Below, piece after piece: positions 25,432 to 37,800 of a DNA stretch of 64,000 nt. Source of the DNA: Myoxocephalus aenaeus (Eukaryota > Chordata > Actinopteri > Perciformes > Cottidae). Numbering within the stretch: position 1 is the stretch's first letter; every line of letters starts with the position of its first letter. Below the pieces are notes generated by a model, which worked only from the letters and a program-made list of their open reading frames with translations, searched no databases and was not told where the DNA came from. The stretch spans positions 893,501 through 957,500 of the forward strand of contig JBAMJR010000189.1 in NCBI GenBank assembly GCA_038501785.1, in the 5' to 3' direction. The translations under genes and the position numbers were made by a program.

Positions 25432-26479
25432 AGTTAATTAGATAGATTAGAGTTTATTCAGTATCGATCTTTAGAGAGTATTCATCATTAACTAAGTTAT
25501 TTTTCCACAAAAGAACCTTACTAGTTCTTCTCATGTCAATTTAAACATGGGTTAGTTTTTTACACGGTGGCATTATCAGAGATCGACCACTAGAAAAGCA
25601 TAAATAATGTCCTGATCTCATATTGAACTGAATATTGGCAGATAGCGAGTCATACACTGTGATGGTTAATGTTAAACTATGTGAGTAATCCGCGGTTCAC
25701 ATGCGTGCCGCACCGCGAGGGGAGACCTGTACGGATCATGGATCGACAGCGGTCCGTTCCACCACTACTTCACTACCCTGGAGCCATTTCAGTAGTGTAA
25801 ACCATGCACAGGTGGTCGTGCTCTGCGGTAAACCTCGAGCATGGGTTTTCAGGGTATTCTATTCCTTGCACAGCTTGAGAGAGCTCAGTGGTGTGGATAG
25901 CCTTTTGCTTCTATCCATTTATCTTATTAGGTGAAATCCACCAGTAATACAATCTTGACAATCTCGATGAAGGCAGAATGTGCCAGCAGTACCATAGTGT
26001 TGCCATACTTTGCCAACCGTGGATGGGTGGGGGGAGTTGTTTTTTCTGTGTAAACACCATTCACATTACAGGACACCACAACAGGAGCAGTTTTAGCTAT
26101 TGTTGGATGTCAGTAGACATGATGGCGAGATGAAATAGTTAAAGTAAGAGCAAAACTCAGTTGGAGTTTTTGACTGAATTCATTGATTCCTAATATGTGG
26201 TTCTTGATATTGCCTCCGGCTCAGTCTATTTTCATATTCACTATCACGTTTTTGTAATGTGTTTTTGTAGCTGTGAACAGTTTGATATACTTACACTCGT
26301 CCTGATGAGTGAATCGATATAAGTTCTCATTTTGATACTTTTGAGGTGCAGCCAATACCTTTAGTGGTGATTGGATTCAGTTTAGAATCAGCAGTTCCAG
26401 GCCCTGATATTGATTACCCTGACCAGGGACATGGATTCCTGGCACACTATAGGTGACACAGAGCCATTGTTAACACTCT
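25432..26479. other. Unique DNA, nothing recognised
   Basis: Short frames without domains. No repeat family identified. Confidence 0.4.
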
Positions 26480-26770
26480 CAGACCCGCCGGTCGCCGTTT
26501 GAAGACATTACTGTTTCTACGAGGCCGTAGCAGGCCCAGTCTTAAAGCTAGAATTAAGATGCTAGTCTCACATGAAACTAGACGACCTAATTAATCCATA
26601 CCAACCATATCATGCTAGCTTCGGGAATGGGGTTGAATAACACTCCAAAGTTAAGCTAAATTTTAACGTGGGAGAACTGAAAAAGCGTTTTTCAAAGATA
26701 ATTTCTGAATGAAAATGGATTCTATAGCTACCAACGTGTCTCAGTAGACTCTTTCGGATCCAATGAGTTC
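26480..26770. repeat. Probable dispersed teleost repeat fragment
   Basis: Contains TTTCTACGAGGCCGTAGCAG, TTAAAGCTAGAATTAAG, ATAACACTCCAAAGTTA and TCAAAGATAATTTCTGAATG followed by AAAATGGATTCTATAGCTACC. I associate this order with a high-copy interspersed repeat of fish (memory only). Class unknown; no coding content. Confidence 0.4.
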
Positions 26771-27074
26771 AATTGTAAATAATGTGTGATATGTATGACA
26801 TTTACAGTTTTTCCTCAGCAAAGATAATCTCAAACGAACCAATAATTTCAAGCCTAAAAAGCTACATTTTAAATTAAGGGTTATCTCTGTTGTTTACAAT
26901 GGTTTTTACTGTGATATCTTACCCTCTATTAATATAATGATAAACACAAATTACAAACAAAAAGACATGCAAGTAACTAACATCCTGACTGCTGGTTTAT
27001 TTATTTTTTGGTTACCTGAAATGTGCACAGGCATGGTTTGACCTCAGTGTGTCCTTGAATTATTATTCTCCTTT

Positions 27075-27093
27075 TGTGTGTGTGTGTGTGTCT

Positions 27094-27149
<56 letters not shown>
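27075..27149. repeat. (TG)n microsatellite, about 75 bp
   Basis: TG array with two TC interruptions near 27091-27098. The Cys-Val frame crossing it is an artefact. Confidence 0.97.
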
Positions 27150-27151
<2 letters not shown>

Positions 27152-27902
27152 TGCAACTCACTCATTCACGTGTGTCGTGTTCCCGCCACGCTCCTTTCTC
27201 CCCATATACGGGCAAGAAGGGTTGACAGCTAAGCAACGCGAGAGAGGTGTGGAGAGTGTAAATCAACATCAGACAGGGGTCACTACTTCTCAGCAGTGAG
27301 GCCAAGTTACTGAAAAGAAAAGAAGGGGATGGGAGGCGGTGTGAGGGTGATCAGGGGTCATTTTCCGGCTTGCTTTTCAAGTGATGGCACTGTGGTCACA
27401 AAAACATACATGCATTCATGCATTGTTGGGTGTAATATGGGTATATCATACCATGTGTGGAATGTGGCTGGGTTTACATAAGCCAACACACAGCTTACCA
27501 GCCTGGATTTCAATACATTTTCCCTCATGAAATACTGACGACCCCCCTCCCCCCCCCCCCCCATACTTTTGATACCATCCAGCTGGGGTTATATACTATA
27601 CTACGGGGGTCACTGGGTCCTATCAGCTCTCCAGGGTATTAAATCATCACTAAAACGTGGTCACCGCATCCATGCGTCTCGCACTGTGAAGAGGACCTGG
27701 CTGCCATAACTGTAGCTGCCACGATATTACATTAGAACATCTATGTACACTATGTGTACCTGTGTGTACACACTGTGTATATCTCCAGCTCCTCTGTGGC
27801 ACTCGCTGTGGCCTGGGACAAGTGGAAAGGCATGATAGATGAGCTGTATTTGACCAGCTATTTCTTCATGTGCTATCTTGGCCCCTTAGTCTCTCTCTCA
27901 CA

Positions 27903-27904
<2 letters not shown>
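27150..27904. other. Unique DNA with poly-C run
   Basis: Contains a run of C at 27542-27562 interrupted once by T. No gene recognised. Confidence 0.5.

Positions 27905-27983
<79 letters not shown>
27905..27983. repeat. (CA)n microsatellite, about 79 bp
   Basis: Perfect CA array preceded by a short CT run. The 118-codon frame crossing it is His-Thr repeat sequence, not a gene. Confidence 0.98.
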
Positions 27984-27986
<3 letters not shown>

Positions 27987-29941
27987 TCCTATGTCACCGT
28001 CATTGGCTATACCCCTGTGTGTTAGAGCAGGTTCGTTGATGTCAGAACAAGCAGGGCAGCTGATACCACTCGGAAGCGGGAGATATCCTTGTCAAAATCC
28101 CGGATATTAACAAACAAGGCCTGGGAGACTCGGACCTATTGATTGCGTCCATCCCTCTGGCACCTTTTCTTCCTTTGCCTTCATCCACCACTGTGGACAT
28201 TTAAGCGCCGCCTCTGCTCCTGCGCCTGGGCTGGTAGATCAAGAACACTGCGAGGCAAAGCGCCCTGTGCTCCATCTGCTCTGGCTGGGATTGTTGCTCT
28301 CCTCCATGTGTTGGGACTGAAGTGGCTTCGTTTCACCTTGGACATAGAACGGTAGCCATCTCGCCAGTAAGAAAGGCTGCCTATCGTGGGCCACTTTGTC
28401 TGTGGCTGGCAGGGATGGACTGTCAGGGAACTCTAACCGGCAGCTCAGTGGGCGGAGGTATCACGCTCCCTCTCCTGACTCACTGCATTTGAGCTCAAAC
28501 CGTATCTTTGTATACTCACTCAGAGCTAATATAATATTACATGCCTTTACATTACTTAAAGACTCTTTTTTTTTTTTACACTTTTACACTTTTTTACACA
28601 AACTACACTGCACTCACATTGTTCATTATATATCCAATCATGCAATGTCAATCACGTTAGTGTCAACTTGTGTTTCTAAATGTCATGAACCAAAAGGGAA
28701 AACAAACATCAGTGTTTTTATCAACTCTCTTCTTATCACAGATCACAAACAATGTTTAAGAACATATACATATTTAGAAATGCAGTAGTTATATATATAT
28801 ATATATATATTGTTATTGTTATTGTGTACAACTCAACGTCCCTGAAAAAATACAGTTTTGTTTTCCATAAGTTAATTGGAGGCCCCTCCTCCCTCAATTG
28901 ATCCTAACATCTACTGTACACTTGCTTTAATACGCAAGACCTGCCAACAGCTACAATCTTTAATTAGGTGTCCGACCTGACAGCATGATCAATATTTCAG
29001 ATGAAAATTATGCATTCTTATTAATTTTTTTCTCTTTCATTTTTGCATCATCTATTGAACATTGGAAGGACTCCAAAAGGAGAATGAGCCGGGCTGTGTT
29101 CCCATTTAATTAAGCAGTTAGAAGGTATTGGGTGGTCCCTGTCATTTCTTCATAACTTGCTACCTGGCTCTTCCTCAATCTCTCTCAATCTCTCACATCA
29201 TTTGTGACCCTGACAGTAACAGTGTGAAGTCTACCTGAGCCCTCAGAGGTCCATGTGCCATGTCATTCTTTCAGGAGGCAGAAAGCTTGGCCAACTCTGA
29301 TGTTTGAACTATTTATTAAAATATATTACAAACTATGTGTGCATTTCTGCCACTGAGTTGTTGAATTTTGAATATTTATAATTGCTCTTTTTTTTTCTTG
29401 ACTTATAATATTTGTTATTGTTGTTATTCCTCTTGACTAGATGACTTCTGTTTTAAAACCTGCTTAATTGGATAATGTCTTATTTTTTAAAAGTCACAAA
29501 TGGATGGTGAATGCAGTTCGGGAGAATTATTATTATTTTTATTTTTTAACCCGACTACACAGTCATTTATTTTAATGAGTTTGAGTCCGAGCAGGAGTTA
29601 TTTTTGGAGTAGCAAGAAGTGGAAAGTGAATGTCAAGAAGTTAGCTGTTGCCTGAGAGGTCTTCTTATGACCTTTAATTTTTAAGACTTTTAGAAAGAAA
29701 ATAGGAACGCTGCCTTCTGAACATCCATGCGGGTTGTTTTCCTCCACCATCTCAATTAGTACCTCTGTTGAGGTTTATGTGTGGAAAGACATCTCATGCT
29801 AATTGCAGTCTGATTAAGCTTTTTCACCCAGTGCTACTATATCCAATTTTGTTGTACCCATCTTTTGGTGAGCAGGTGTTTTCAAGTGACATTTTGCTTT
29901 GCTCTGTGAACTGATTTCCTTTTATTTCTCCTTCTCTGCAG
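27984..29941. other. Unique DNA, candidate conserved element
   Basis: A short (AT)n lies at 28790-28810. Bases about 28950-29130 (CTTTAATTAGGTG, GATCAATATT, CATTTAATTAAGCAG) are complex, repeat-free and rich in homeodomain cores, so they are a reasonable conserved-enhancer candidate. Bases 29890-29941 form a good 3' splice site for the microexon candidate that follows. Confidence 0.35.
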
Positions 29942-29959
29942 GTGACTCCTCTCAAGTCG
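29942..29959 (+). other. Candidate 18-nt microexon
   Basis: The pyrimidine-rich tract TTTCCTTTTATTTCTCC leads through TTCTCTGCAG to the 18-mer GTGACTCCTCTCAAGTCG, which is followed at once by GTAAGT, a perfect donor core. A branch-like CTGAT lies about 30 nt upstream. The length is a multiple of three, so skipping would preserve frame; in phase 0 it encodes VTPLKS. TGC just before the acceptor AG and a pyrimidine-rich, TTTCT-containing intron just after the donor are features reported for neural microexons. No flanking exons lie within view and I do not recognise the peptide, so gene identity is unknown. Chance pairing of splice signals is possible. Confidence 0.4.
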
Positions 29960-29965
29960 GTAAGT

Positions 29966-31089
29966 GGACTTCTTTCTATACTTTCTATACCGTATATACA
30001 TGTTCTTTTATATATGGCCCTGCTGCCACAGCGTCTGAAAGGTTCCAGTCCATCTTTATTATACAGTGTGCGAACATTAGCAGGCACACAACACATCAAC
30101 CCACCAATTATCTCTTTTAATTTCAATTTAGCTTTGTGTACAAACTTTCCTGTGAAGAACTGCTTGGCGTTGAGTAGAAACCACTGCAGAACATATTCTC
30201 TCGCTGCCCGCCCTCTCATTTGTATTCTTAATGCTTTGCAGCTATTTGATATTGCCGACTACATTACCTTTAATTTGTTTGTACTGTATATTGAAGGATA
30301 CTAAATGTCTGCTGTGGAAAGACGGAACTCTTAGTCCCTACTTTGCAAGTCTCATAAACTGCATTACTCTCCAATGTAAATGCAAATTTGAAAAGGTTTC
30401 AGCGAATGAATTGCCAGTTTGGGAGCCCGGGCACAATTGAGTTTGAATAACATTATACTGTACAACGTTGTCATGCTGCACTGACTGCCTTATCAGGATC
30501 CAGGAGTCAATGAGTGGTTCCAGTGTCATTTTCAAGTTCCAGAGCTTTGTGAAAGGGACTCGTGTTGTGGCTCAGATGCAGTGATTCAGATTGAGAGCTC
30601 TGTGTTTCAGTGAAAGACTTGCTACTGTATGTGCATGGGGTTATACCGTTTTCATTCACACATTATTTGTTCATCTGCCTCAGCCGGCTTTTGACGCTAC
30701 ACCTATCAGCCTTTTAATCTGTGTGGTTGAGTGCTTCCCACGTTTGAATGGGACTTTCGGTTGCAATCTAGACGTCCAATTCATATCCTCGCGACTATTA
30801 ACGGCTCACTTTCCTTTAGCTAGCGCTTCCACATTGCACTAAATTTCAAAATGACCTTATGAGAGGGAGATGCAAAAGTTTTGAGCACAATCTATTTCCT
30901 CGTCCATGTTGTGGACCATTACGGCTTTTATTAAAACGTGGGCAGATGCTTTATCTGTGAATATGCTGACACGTCACAGAACGCTAGCTTTCTATCTGCA
31001 TTTCATTTGGAATCGGAGTTGGTAGAAGACATGGGCGAGGGGCAGGATTGGGACAGTGGGATGAGAGCGGAGATGGACAGACTAATGGG
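29966..31089. other. Unique DNA, nothing recognised
   Basis: Overlapping short frames on both strands between 29824 and 30535 have no domains. If the microexon is real this is intron. Confidence 0.4.
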
Positions 31090-31127
31090 ACGTATCAACA
31101 CCCCGCACAAACGGGGTGTTGATACGT
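31090..31127. repeat. Perfect 16-bp hairpin
   Basis: ACGTATCAACACCCCG (31090-31105) and its exact reverse complement (31112-31127) surround the 6-nt loop CACAAA. No mismatches. There is no T-run immediately downstream, and bacterial-type termination would not apply here anyway. Function unknown. Confidence 0.95.
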
Positions 31128-31420
31128 GAGTTTAAAAGTCGAACTCACAGCACTTTGCAGCAGCCAACTCCCGCTTTAGTGATGTGTCAGTGTTATCGCT
31201 CGGCCCCTAATAATTAGCTTTGTCTCGCTGCAGCACCTGCTATGCATTATGAATGTGGAATAATAATCAACACAGCAGAATGTTAAGCATCCATTGAGTG
31301 AAAAAAAAAAACACGCAGTCCTTCTCGTTTTTGGACCAATCCCACAGGGAATATTTCCCCCCTTTGAGTTCTGTGCTGTGACAATTCAAGCATGTCTCTT
31401 GATCCTTATATGTAAATAGT

Positions 31421-31462
31421 TGTGTGTGCGTGTGTGTGCGTGTGTGTGCGTGTGTATGTGTC
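31421..31462. repeat. 10-bp TG-rich tandem array
   Basis: Three perfect TGTGTGTGCG units followed by a degenerate one. Confidence 0.85.
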
Positions 31463-34333
31463 TGCTTGTCTAGCTTTGTCCAGTGAGTGTTTGGCCCAGA
31501 TGTTTGATGTCGTCTGAATACTAATGTAGCATTTTGTCCATCTGCGGCAGTTGGAACCCGGGTGGGGAATGGGGACTTGTTTAGGTACATATTCACCCCG
31601 GAGTGCAGTGCAGAATGTGTACAAATGCTCTAAGACCACACCCACCTCTTACCACCCGACTATAATCAAGATCCAGAGACTGAAAGGAATACAACAATTA
31701 AATTACATTTTGATCTGGGGGGCCAGCAAATTGAGTTTTGTATTCATTAAGACCACTGGGCAAAGAAGTCAAAGATAATTCAGTTTAGTTTTTGAGACAT
31801 AAGTTGTTTCTGTGGCAGTCTGCAAAGTGAACATGGTTCTGGCATGTGTGCATTTTTGTGCATGTTTTGTAGACATTTTTGTAGATTCCACCAAGAAAAG
31901 ATACCAAAAGACTGTCATACATTTACTGAGCAGCTCTTTATTTTATTGTCACAATATGTTTTTTGTTTGTTCTGCATACACTGGAGAATATCGATTGTTG
32001 AGCAGAATCGCATCCCTGCAGTGCAAAAGTAGAAGTCAGGCAACAAGCAAAACATGCCTTCTTTCTTTTTTTAAGTAAAAGTATCTATACATTGATGAGT
32101 AGTATTTATTGATTACGCAGAAGTCATAATCCACACTGAGGCAGTCATTAGCAAGTGATTGCTGCACCATCTTTGTCCAACCAATGTGTTGTTGGTCTAA
32201 CCATAATGCAGTGGCGAAAAGATGCATATTCCCCCTACATTTCTTTAAAGCTATGTCAAATAAAACCTCACTATCACATCCAGCTCCACACCACATCGGG
32301 GTTGCAACAAAATATCATTGCTGGAAATTTATCTTGCTGTTTTTCTGGACCATCGAGTTTCTCTCTTCATGCTTATAAGGAAGGTAGTGGCAGAGGTAAT
32401 TGTTGTCCCTTAGCTGTAGCGGCAGGAAGGCACACTACAAACACAGATCCTTATCCCATTGCTGCATTTCATTGTGACTCCAAAAACTGGCATTGGCAGA
32501 GGCAGACACATCTTTCAGTGCACATCTCTCTCTCTCTGTCTCTCTCAAGCCTTGTTCTCCTCAGCTCAGATGATTAGCATCTCTCTCTCCCTCCCTTTTT
32601 TCTCTCTCCCCCCCTTGAATGCCAACCTCAGGCTAGTCAGAGCCAGCAGAAGCCTCTTCAAGCAAATGCTGCAATGGGATTGGCCTGCTCACCACACACG
32701 ATGCTAAGGATGCTCAGTGAACCACACATCTACAATTAGGATGGGGAAATGGAGGAATCAGACTCTCTGTTGGATGGAGAATGGCATTTAGTCTAAAAAC
32801 GTGTTTTTCTCTACACTCCCTGTCTAAAATGTCCAATAGTCACACAAAACCTCACAAAATGAGAGCTTTTTCGTTTTACTCCAGCCATAGTTCTTTTCAT
32901 ACAATATAAGCTAGCGTTGTGTATCTCTACACAGTTGGGGAATTCCTTTCGTGCAGCTGTTTCCTTCTGGACCGATACAGGCATGAAGGAACAGCCCCAC
33001 TGTGGTTCATAACTGTCCTAATTTATGATTGTCTTTCATCACCTTGGTCATTAAAATGCTGCACACTGAGGAATGTTCCGTTTGAGCGCAGCGACCTGGC
33101 TAGTCAATTAAACAAGTCTTGAACATCAGCCACGGACGTGGGAACAAAGACAATATAAAAAACACTATTTTCCCTGGAAACGTAACCAGTACTTAAGTTA
33201 TTTTCCCTGCCTGGTGATAAACAGCACCGTCTCAGAAAGAGCACAACAAAATGGCCGAGCTGCAATATAACTCCCAAGCCTGTGGCCACATTTACATACT
33301 AGAGGAGGGCGGTAATGAGATAGCTACCTGAGATAATTGCTACTTAAGGCGTCCAGCTCTCATTCCCTACCACAGGGAACCAGTTTAAATCACTACAATT
33401 AAATGTGCACTCATTTGCTCCATTTGAGGCCCCATTTATGCCATTTTACGCTCCACTGTGTCTTAACACATACGTGGATTAAATAGAGGAATCTTGGACC
33501 AGGAAATGAGCAAAGCTACATGGATGTATAGATAGGGAAATGATAGCCAGACATGAGTAAGTGATAGAAACTTGTGTCCCCACTACTGTATTTAAACAGG
33601 CTCACTTCCCTCTGGCATTGGCATGCATCTCACATTGGGACTCAATCCTGATTAGCTGGATTACATTTGCAATGGTACACTGTGTCTTTCCCTTATCAAA
33701 ATGTTCCTTTTGTAGTACATGCATTCTTTTAAATCATCAGAAACGAGACACCTTGTCTTGCTTGTTTCCCACCCACAAGCAGGGACGTGCCTGGGCTGAA
33801 AATGTGCCCAGGCCTTTGAGATGCTAGCATTTATTTTAGCAGTAATTCTAACACTAAAACAATGTTTGTGGTATTGGACTTCCTCCTTTTAGTTTGATTT
33901 ATATGTTTTTGTTGTTGGGGAACGGTATGTGGATGAGGGATTTAATACATGTGGACTTTGTTGTGACATTTCCTTCTGGCTGGAGCTGGCTAAGGCAGTG
34001 GGCAGAACATGTTTTCTTTTGTTTTTGATCGATATACATTGACAGGGTCCACCATTTGTTATGTATGCTATCACATAATTCCATGAAGTTTAATACATTT
34101 AGGTGGCAGCTCTGGTTTGATCATATATTTTCACTAACTTATATTTTGTATGTCAGTCCGCTCATGCAAATCACGGAACAAATCTAGTTGCTGAATCAAT
34201 CATATATCAGCTTGTATAGACTACGTGATGAATATGCAAAAGGAGACAGACTGTTTCTTAGTCTGACATATAGGCCTAAACTGTAATGTTAGCCTATAGC
34301 TGCAAGACACAACCTAACAGGCTTCATTGTCTA
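31463..34333. other. Unique DNA, nothing recognised
   Basis: Contains CT-rich sequence around 32525-32615 and several short frames without domains. No gene, RNA or repeat family identified. Confidence 0.4.
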
Positions 34334-34819
34334 CAGGGTTTCCCCTACCGTTAGAATAGGGGGGCGGGGCGCCCCCCTGAAAAAACCCTCCGCCCCCCTG
34401 TAATTTTCTCCGTCGCGCCAGATCACAGACGTGATTTAAGGTTCCCTTTCCTATAAACAGGTCTACACCTTGTTCTTTTATTAAACAAACTCAATGTTCT
34501 TATTTTATTGATCGTATTTCTGTCTATTTCTGTCATGGTCGCGTTTACAACTCTACTTTGCTCTCGGTAACGCGCACCGCGGAGATCCGCCCCGATGCCC
34601 ACAGACTCGTGCGCGCGCACAGGTGGGCAGAGAGCACACTTCCATCAGCCGGCAGAGAGCGTCCAATAATGTATAACGTTGCTCGTTGCTCCCAACGTCG
34701 CTCCCAATGTCCCAACGTCGCCGTCGTCGCCGACACCCCCCGACCCCCCCCCCCCCCCCCCCCTTCCCCCCCGGGCGACACCCCGCCCCCCTGAAGCTGT
34801 AAACCTAGGGGAAACACTG
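34334..34819. mobile_element. DNA transposon-like element holding repeat copy 2
   Basis: The left end CAGGGTTTCCCCTA and right end TAGGGGAAACACTG are inverted repeats with one mismatch in 14. GTCTACA occurs as a direct repeat at 34329-34335 and 34820-34826, but its left copy overlaps the CAG of the proposed end. The exact ends and duplication length are therefore uncertain; a hAT assignment is plausible, not proven. Just inside the ends are poly-C/poly-G rich stretches (GGGGGGCGGGGCGCCCCCCT at about 34359-34378; poly-C 34744-34763). The core 34392-34664 is homologous to 5571-5836 in the same orientation. Open frames here are C-rich artefacts. Confidence 0.7.
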
Positions 34820-34826
34820 GTCTACA

Positions 34827-37800
34827 TAGGTAGGCGTGTGTACATACATGTACACCCCACCCCCTATGATTTTGTTTTACAAAAGGCACCCTGTGTAATT
34901 CTATATTGTATATGATACATTAGCTAGGTCATAGTGTTGCATGCATTTAAGGCTGTACTTTAATAAACAGCATACCCTTTTTAGTTGTAAGTTGGACAAA
35001 ATGTGTATTAAGGTGTCTTGAGTGGGTGAATCCAAATACAAAAGAAAGCCAAATTGCAGAATGAGCTGTAGTAAAATATGACCTAAGAGACAAGCTCATA
35101 TCGGGCACCATAGAGAATGCTCCATCCAGTATTCTAAGAAAATAAGTATTGAAAGAGCCAGACAAAGGAGAGAAAAAAACATTTGTAAAGCCGCTTTATA
35201 CGGGATATCTGTAGTTGTTTGACATCATACGTTGGTGTATGTGTCAATACAAGCTGAATCATAATAAAACAAAGCATGTTTATTATTTCAGCATGATAGA
35301 TGTGTCAGGGTCAGGCCTTGAAGATCGGGGCAGATGTAGATGCTAGGTGGAAAAAAAATGTTTTTGCATGTTTGTTCCTCACACTATATAAAACCATACA
35401 GTTGTGGCTCTATAGTCAGTGCGGCTGTGTTGTGGCTTAGAAATGACATTGTTAACACTAATGACAATAAATCCTCATTCGTAAAATGTTAATGTTGCTG
35501 ACAGTGACTCTGTAACTGCTGACCCTTTTTCTTTCCTTTTTTGAGAGGCTGGAGAAGTCCCTGAAATGGCAATCACTCAAACCTATCGCTGTTATATTTT
35601 ATCCTTGTCTTGTCTCAAACGAATAAATTAAACTGTAATAGCTTGTCTGCTGAGAAGTAGCGTCGGATGGTTTTAAAAGATGCCGTGCCGATAGTGTGTG
35701 ATCGCTGAGCGTTGTGTATTCAGCTGAGCGGTGCCATACTACACACGAGGAATAAGAGACGGAGAGCTCTGCGAGATAGACCCACATTGGTTCCAGCATG
35801 TGAAGATTAACGGCGTCCGCTTCCATTAGCCTCAGAGTAATTGCTAAAACAGCGATGAACATTTCATAGCCCTAATCCTCAAATCAAAGAGAAGTTACAC
35901 AGACCACCAACATTCAGGTTTGATTTCCTTCACTCAAAAAACACGTCTTAATCTTTCCATCTTGTTCAGAGATCACAGTGCGGCAGAGGAGACTTACTTC
36001 CTGTATTTACTAATTAGCTAGACTTTAATTCAGGATTCTTGAAAAACTCTGTCACGTCTGAGTGAGTCTGGAGATTCTCTAACATGCAATAGGGTGTGAC
36101 CCACTTATACTGTGAGGAAAACCTGCATTTCTGGAGAAAGAACTCAGGGGGGAGAAAAACAGTATACAGAGATGAAAGGTGCAGGGAGAACAAAGCATGT
36201 CGAGGAGGTGAGCTTGGTGTGTAAGAGTTGTTTTGTGTGCGTGCAGCGTGCAAACACACTGTTGTAAGACGGTAGCAGAATCGTGAGGAATCAAGACCAT
36301 CAACGGAAAGAAAAAGAATACAATTCATGCCTCCGTCTTGACCTTGGAGCTAATCCTGCTATGTTTTAAACAAACGCACTTCCTCCTTGGCTTTCATTCA
36401 TTCAATATCCTTTGGCATTAGTGTAGAGACCAAGGCTGGACTTCCTTATGATGCTCGGCAGGCTCATTGCAGATCTATTAGGTTGATTTGACTCCATGAG
36501 AGGTTAGACAGAGGGGAGAAAAAAACAAAAAAAGGGCAGAGTGATGTGGTTATATTATGGGAGCAGCAGGGGTGTTTGCTAAGTAGTATAGAGCCAGGCC
36601 ACTGCTGTACACGGGCCTCGGTACTCTGTAGCTCCACAGCTTAGAGGGAAGGTTTTATTAGCAGCCACAGCTTATTACCAACAGCTGGTGCTGGGACCCG
36701 CCCCAGGCCTGTCGCATACATTAACACACGTCATCACACACATACACATCTGTACACTTTCACTGTTATGACTTTAAAATTGACTGCGCTCATTCCCTAA
36801 CCTGATTGCATTCATTCCTTAATATGATGCTGTGAAAGCAACACTGCAAATGAGCATCACCACATGAGGACAGATCTGCATGCTTTTTTTTAAAATGATG
36901 AGACCAGGGTCCTGCATGTTGCAGTGGATATCCTCTTGATCAAATTGGAATTCCTGTTGGGGGCGGTGCTGCTAGTTCTTTCATGACGGCAACATGACAC
37001 ATGCTCATTACACGGCTCGTCTATTTGTTCCCACTAAACACACTGCCACTGCCACAGCCATGAAGCACGTCACTATTTGTGTTTGAGAGGACTTCTTAGA
37101 GGGATGATTCCAACATGATGTCAAACATAACACTACACATTTAAAGGTATCCGTTCACTGAATAAAACAAGAGGGAAAATTTGTGTTTATTTTGCGGAGA
37201 AAAATATAATAATCATATTCTGGCATGGAGATAATCCTAAATGTCAGTATGACTGTAAAACCCCAAAGTGCCTTTGCAGAGAAGGAGAGTTGTGACACGC
37301 TACTTTTTGGTAATGTTAAACACTGCATGTTGATGAAGGACTACTCTGACTTTGTGGAGGTTTACCTGACCTTAAGTAAATCTCCCAGGCTTATTTCAAG
37401 GACAACATTTCCTGTAGCACTTACATTGATAATACAACAACTTTTGCACTGTTCATTCATTATTGATTATATATGTGGATTGTTTAGCCACAAATGAACA
37501 TCTACAGCCTCCTTTCGTAATGTTGATATGCCAACGTATGTCTGTCTCACCAGTCTTTAAACATGACAATAATAATTACAAGTGTGTTCATTGAATATCT
37601 GTCACATTGTTTCTCATGTTTGACAATCACCCCGCTGTCAATTACCAGAGCTGTGGCCACGTATACTGATGCTCTCACGTTGGCAATCATAAATCACACA
37701 CTGTCTGAGTCCTCATCGGCAGTGACATCTCAATCTTCATCAAACGTCAAAAAATGAATCAATAATGGAATAGAGCGAAACGGAGCTCACATTGAAACAT

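Noticed and set aside
31540..31595. Possible 34-nt exon between GCGGCAG and GTACAT
   Set aside because: Weak pyrimidine tract and weak donor; no frame support.
34545..34915. Pro-rich and Gly-rich frames of up to 114 codons
   Set aside because: They are created by poly-C/poly-G and CpG-rich transposon sequence and have no domain.
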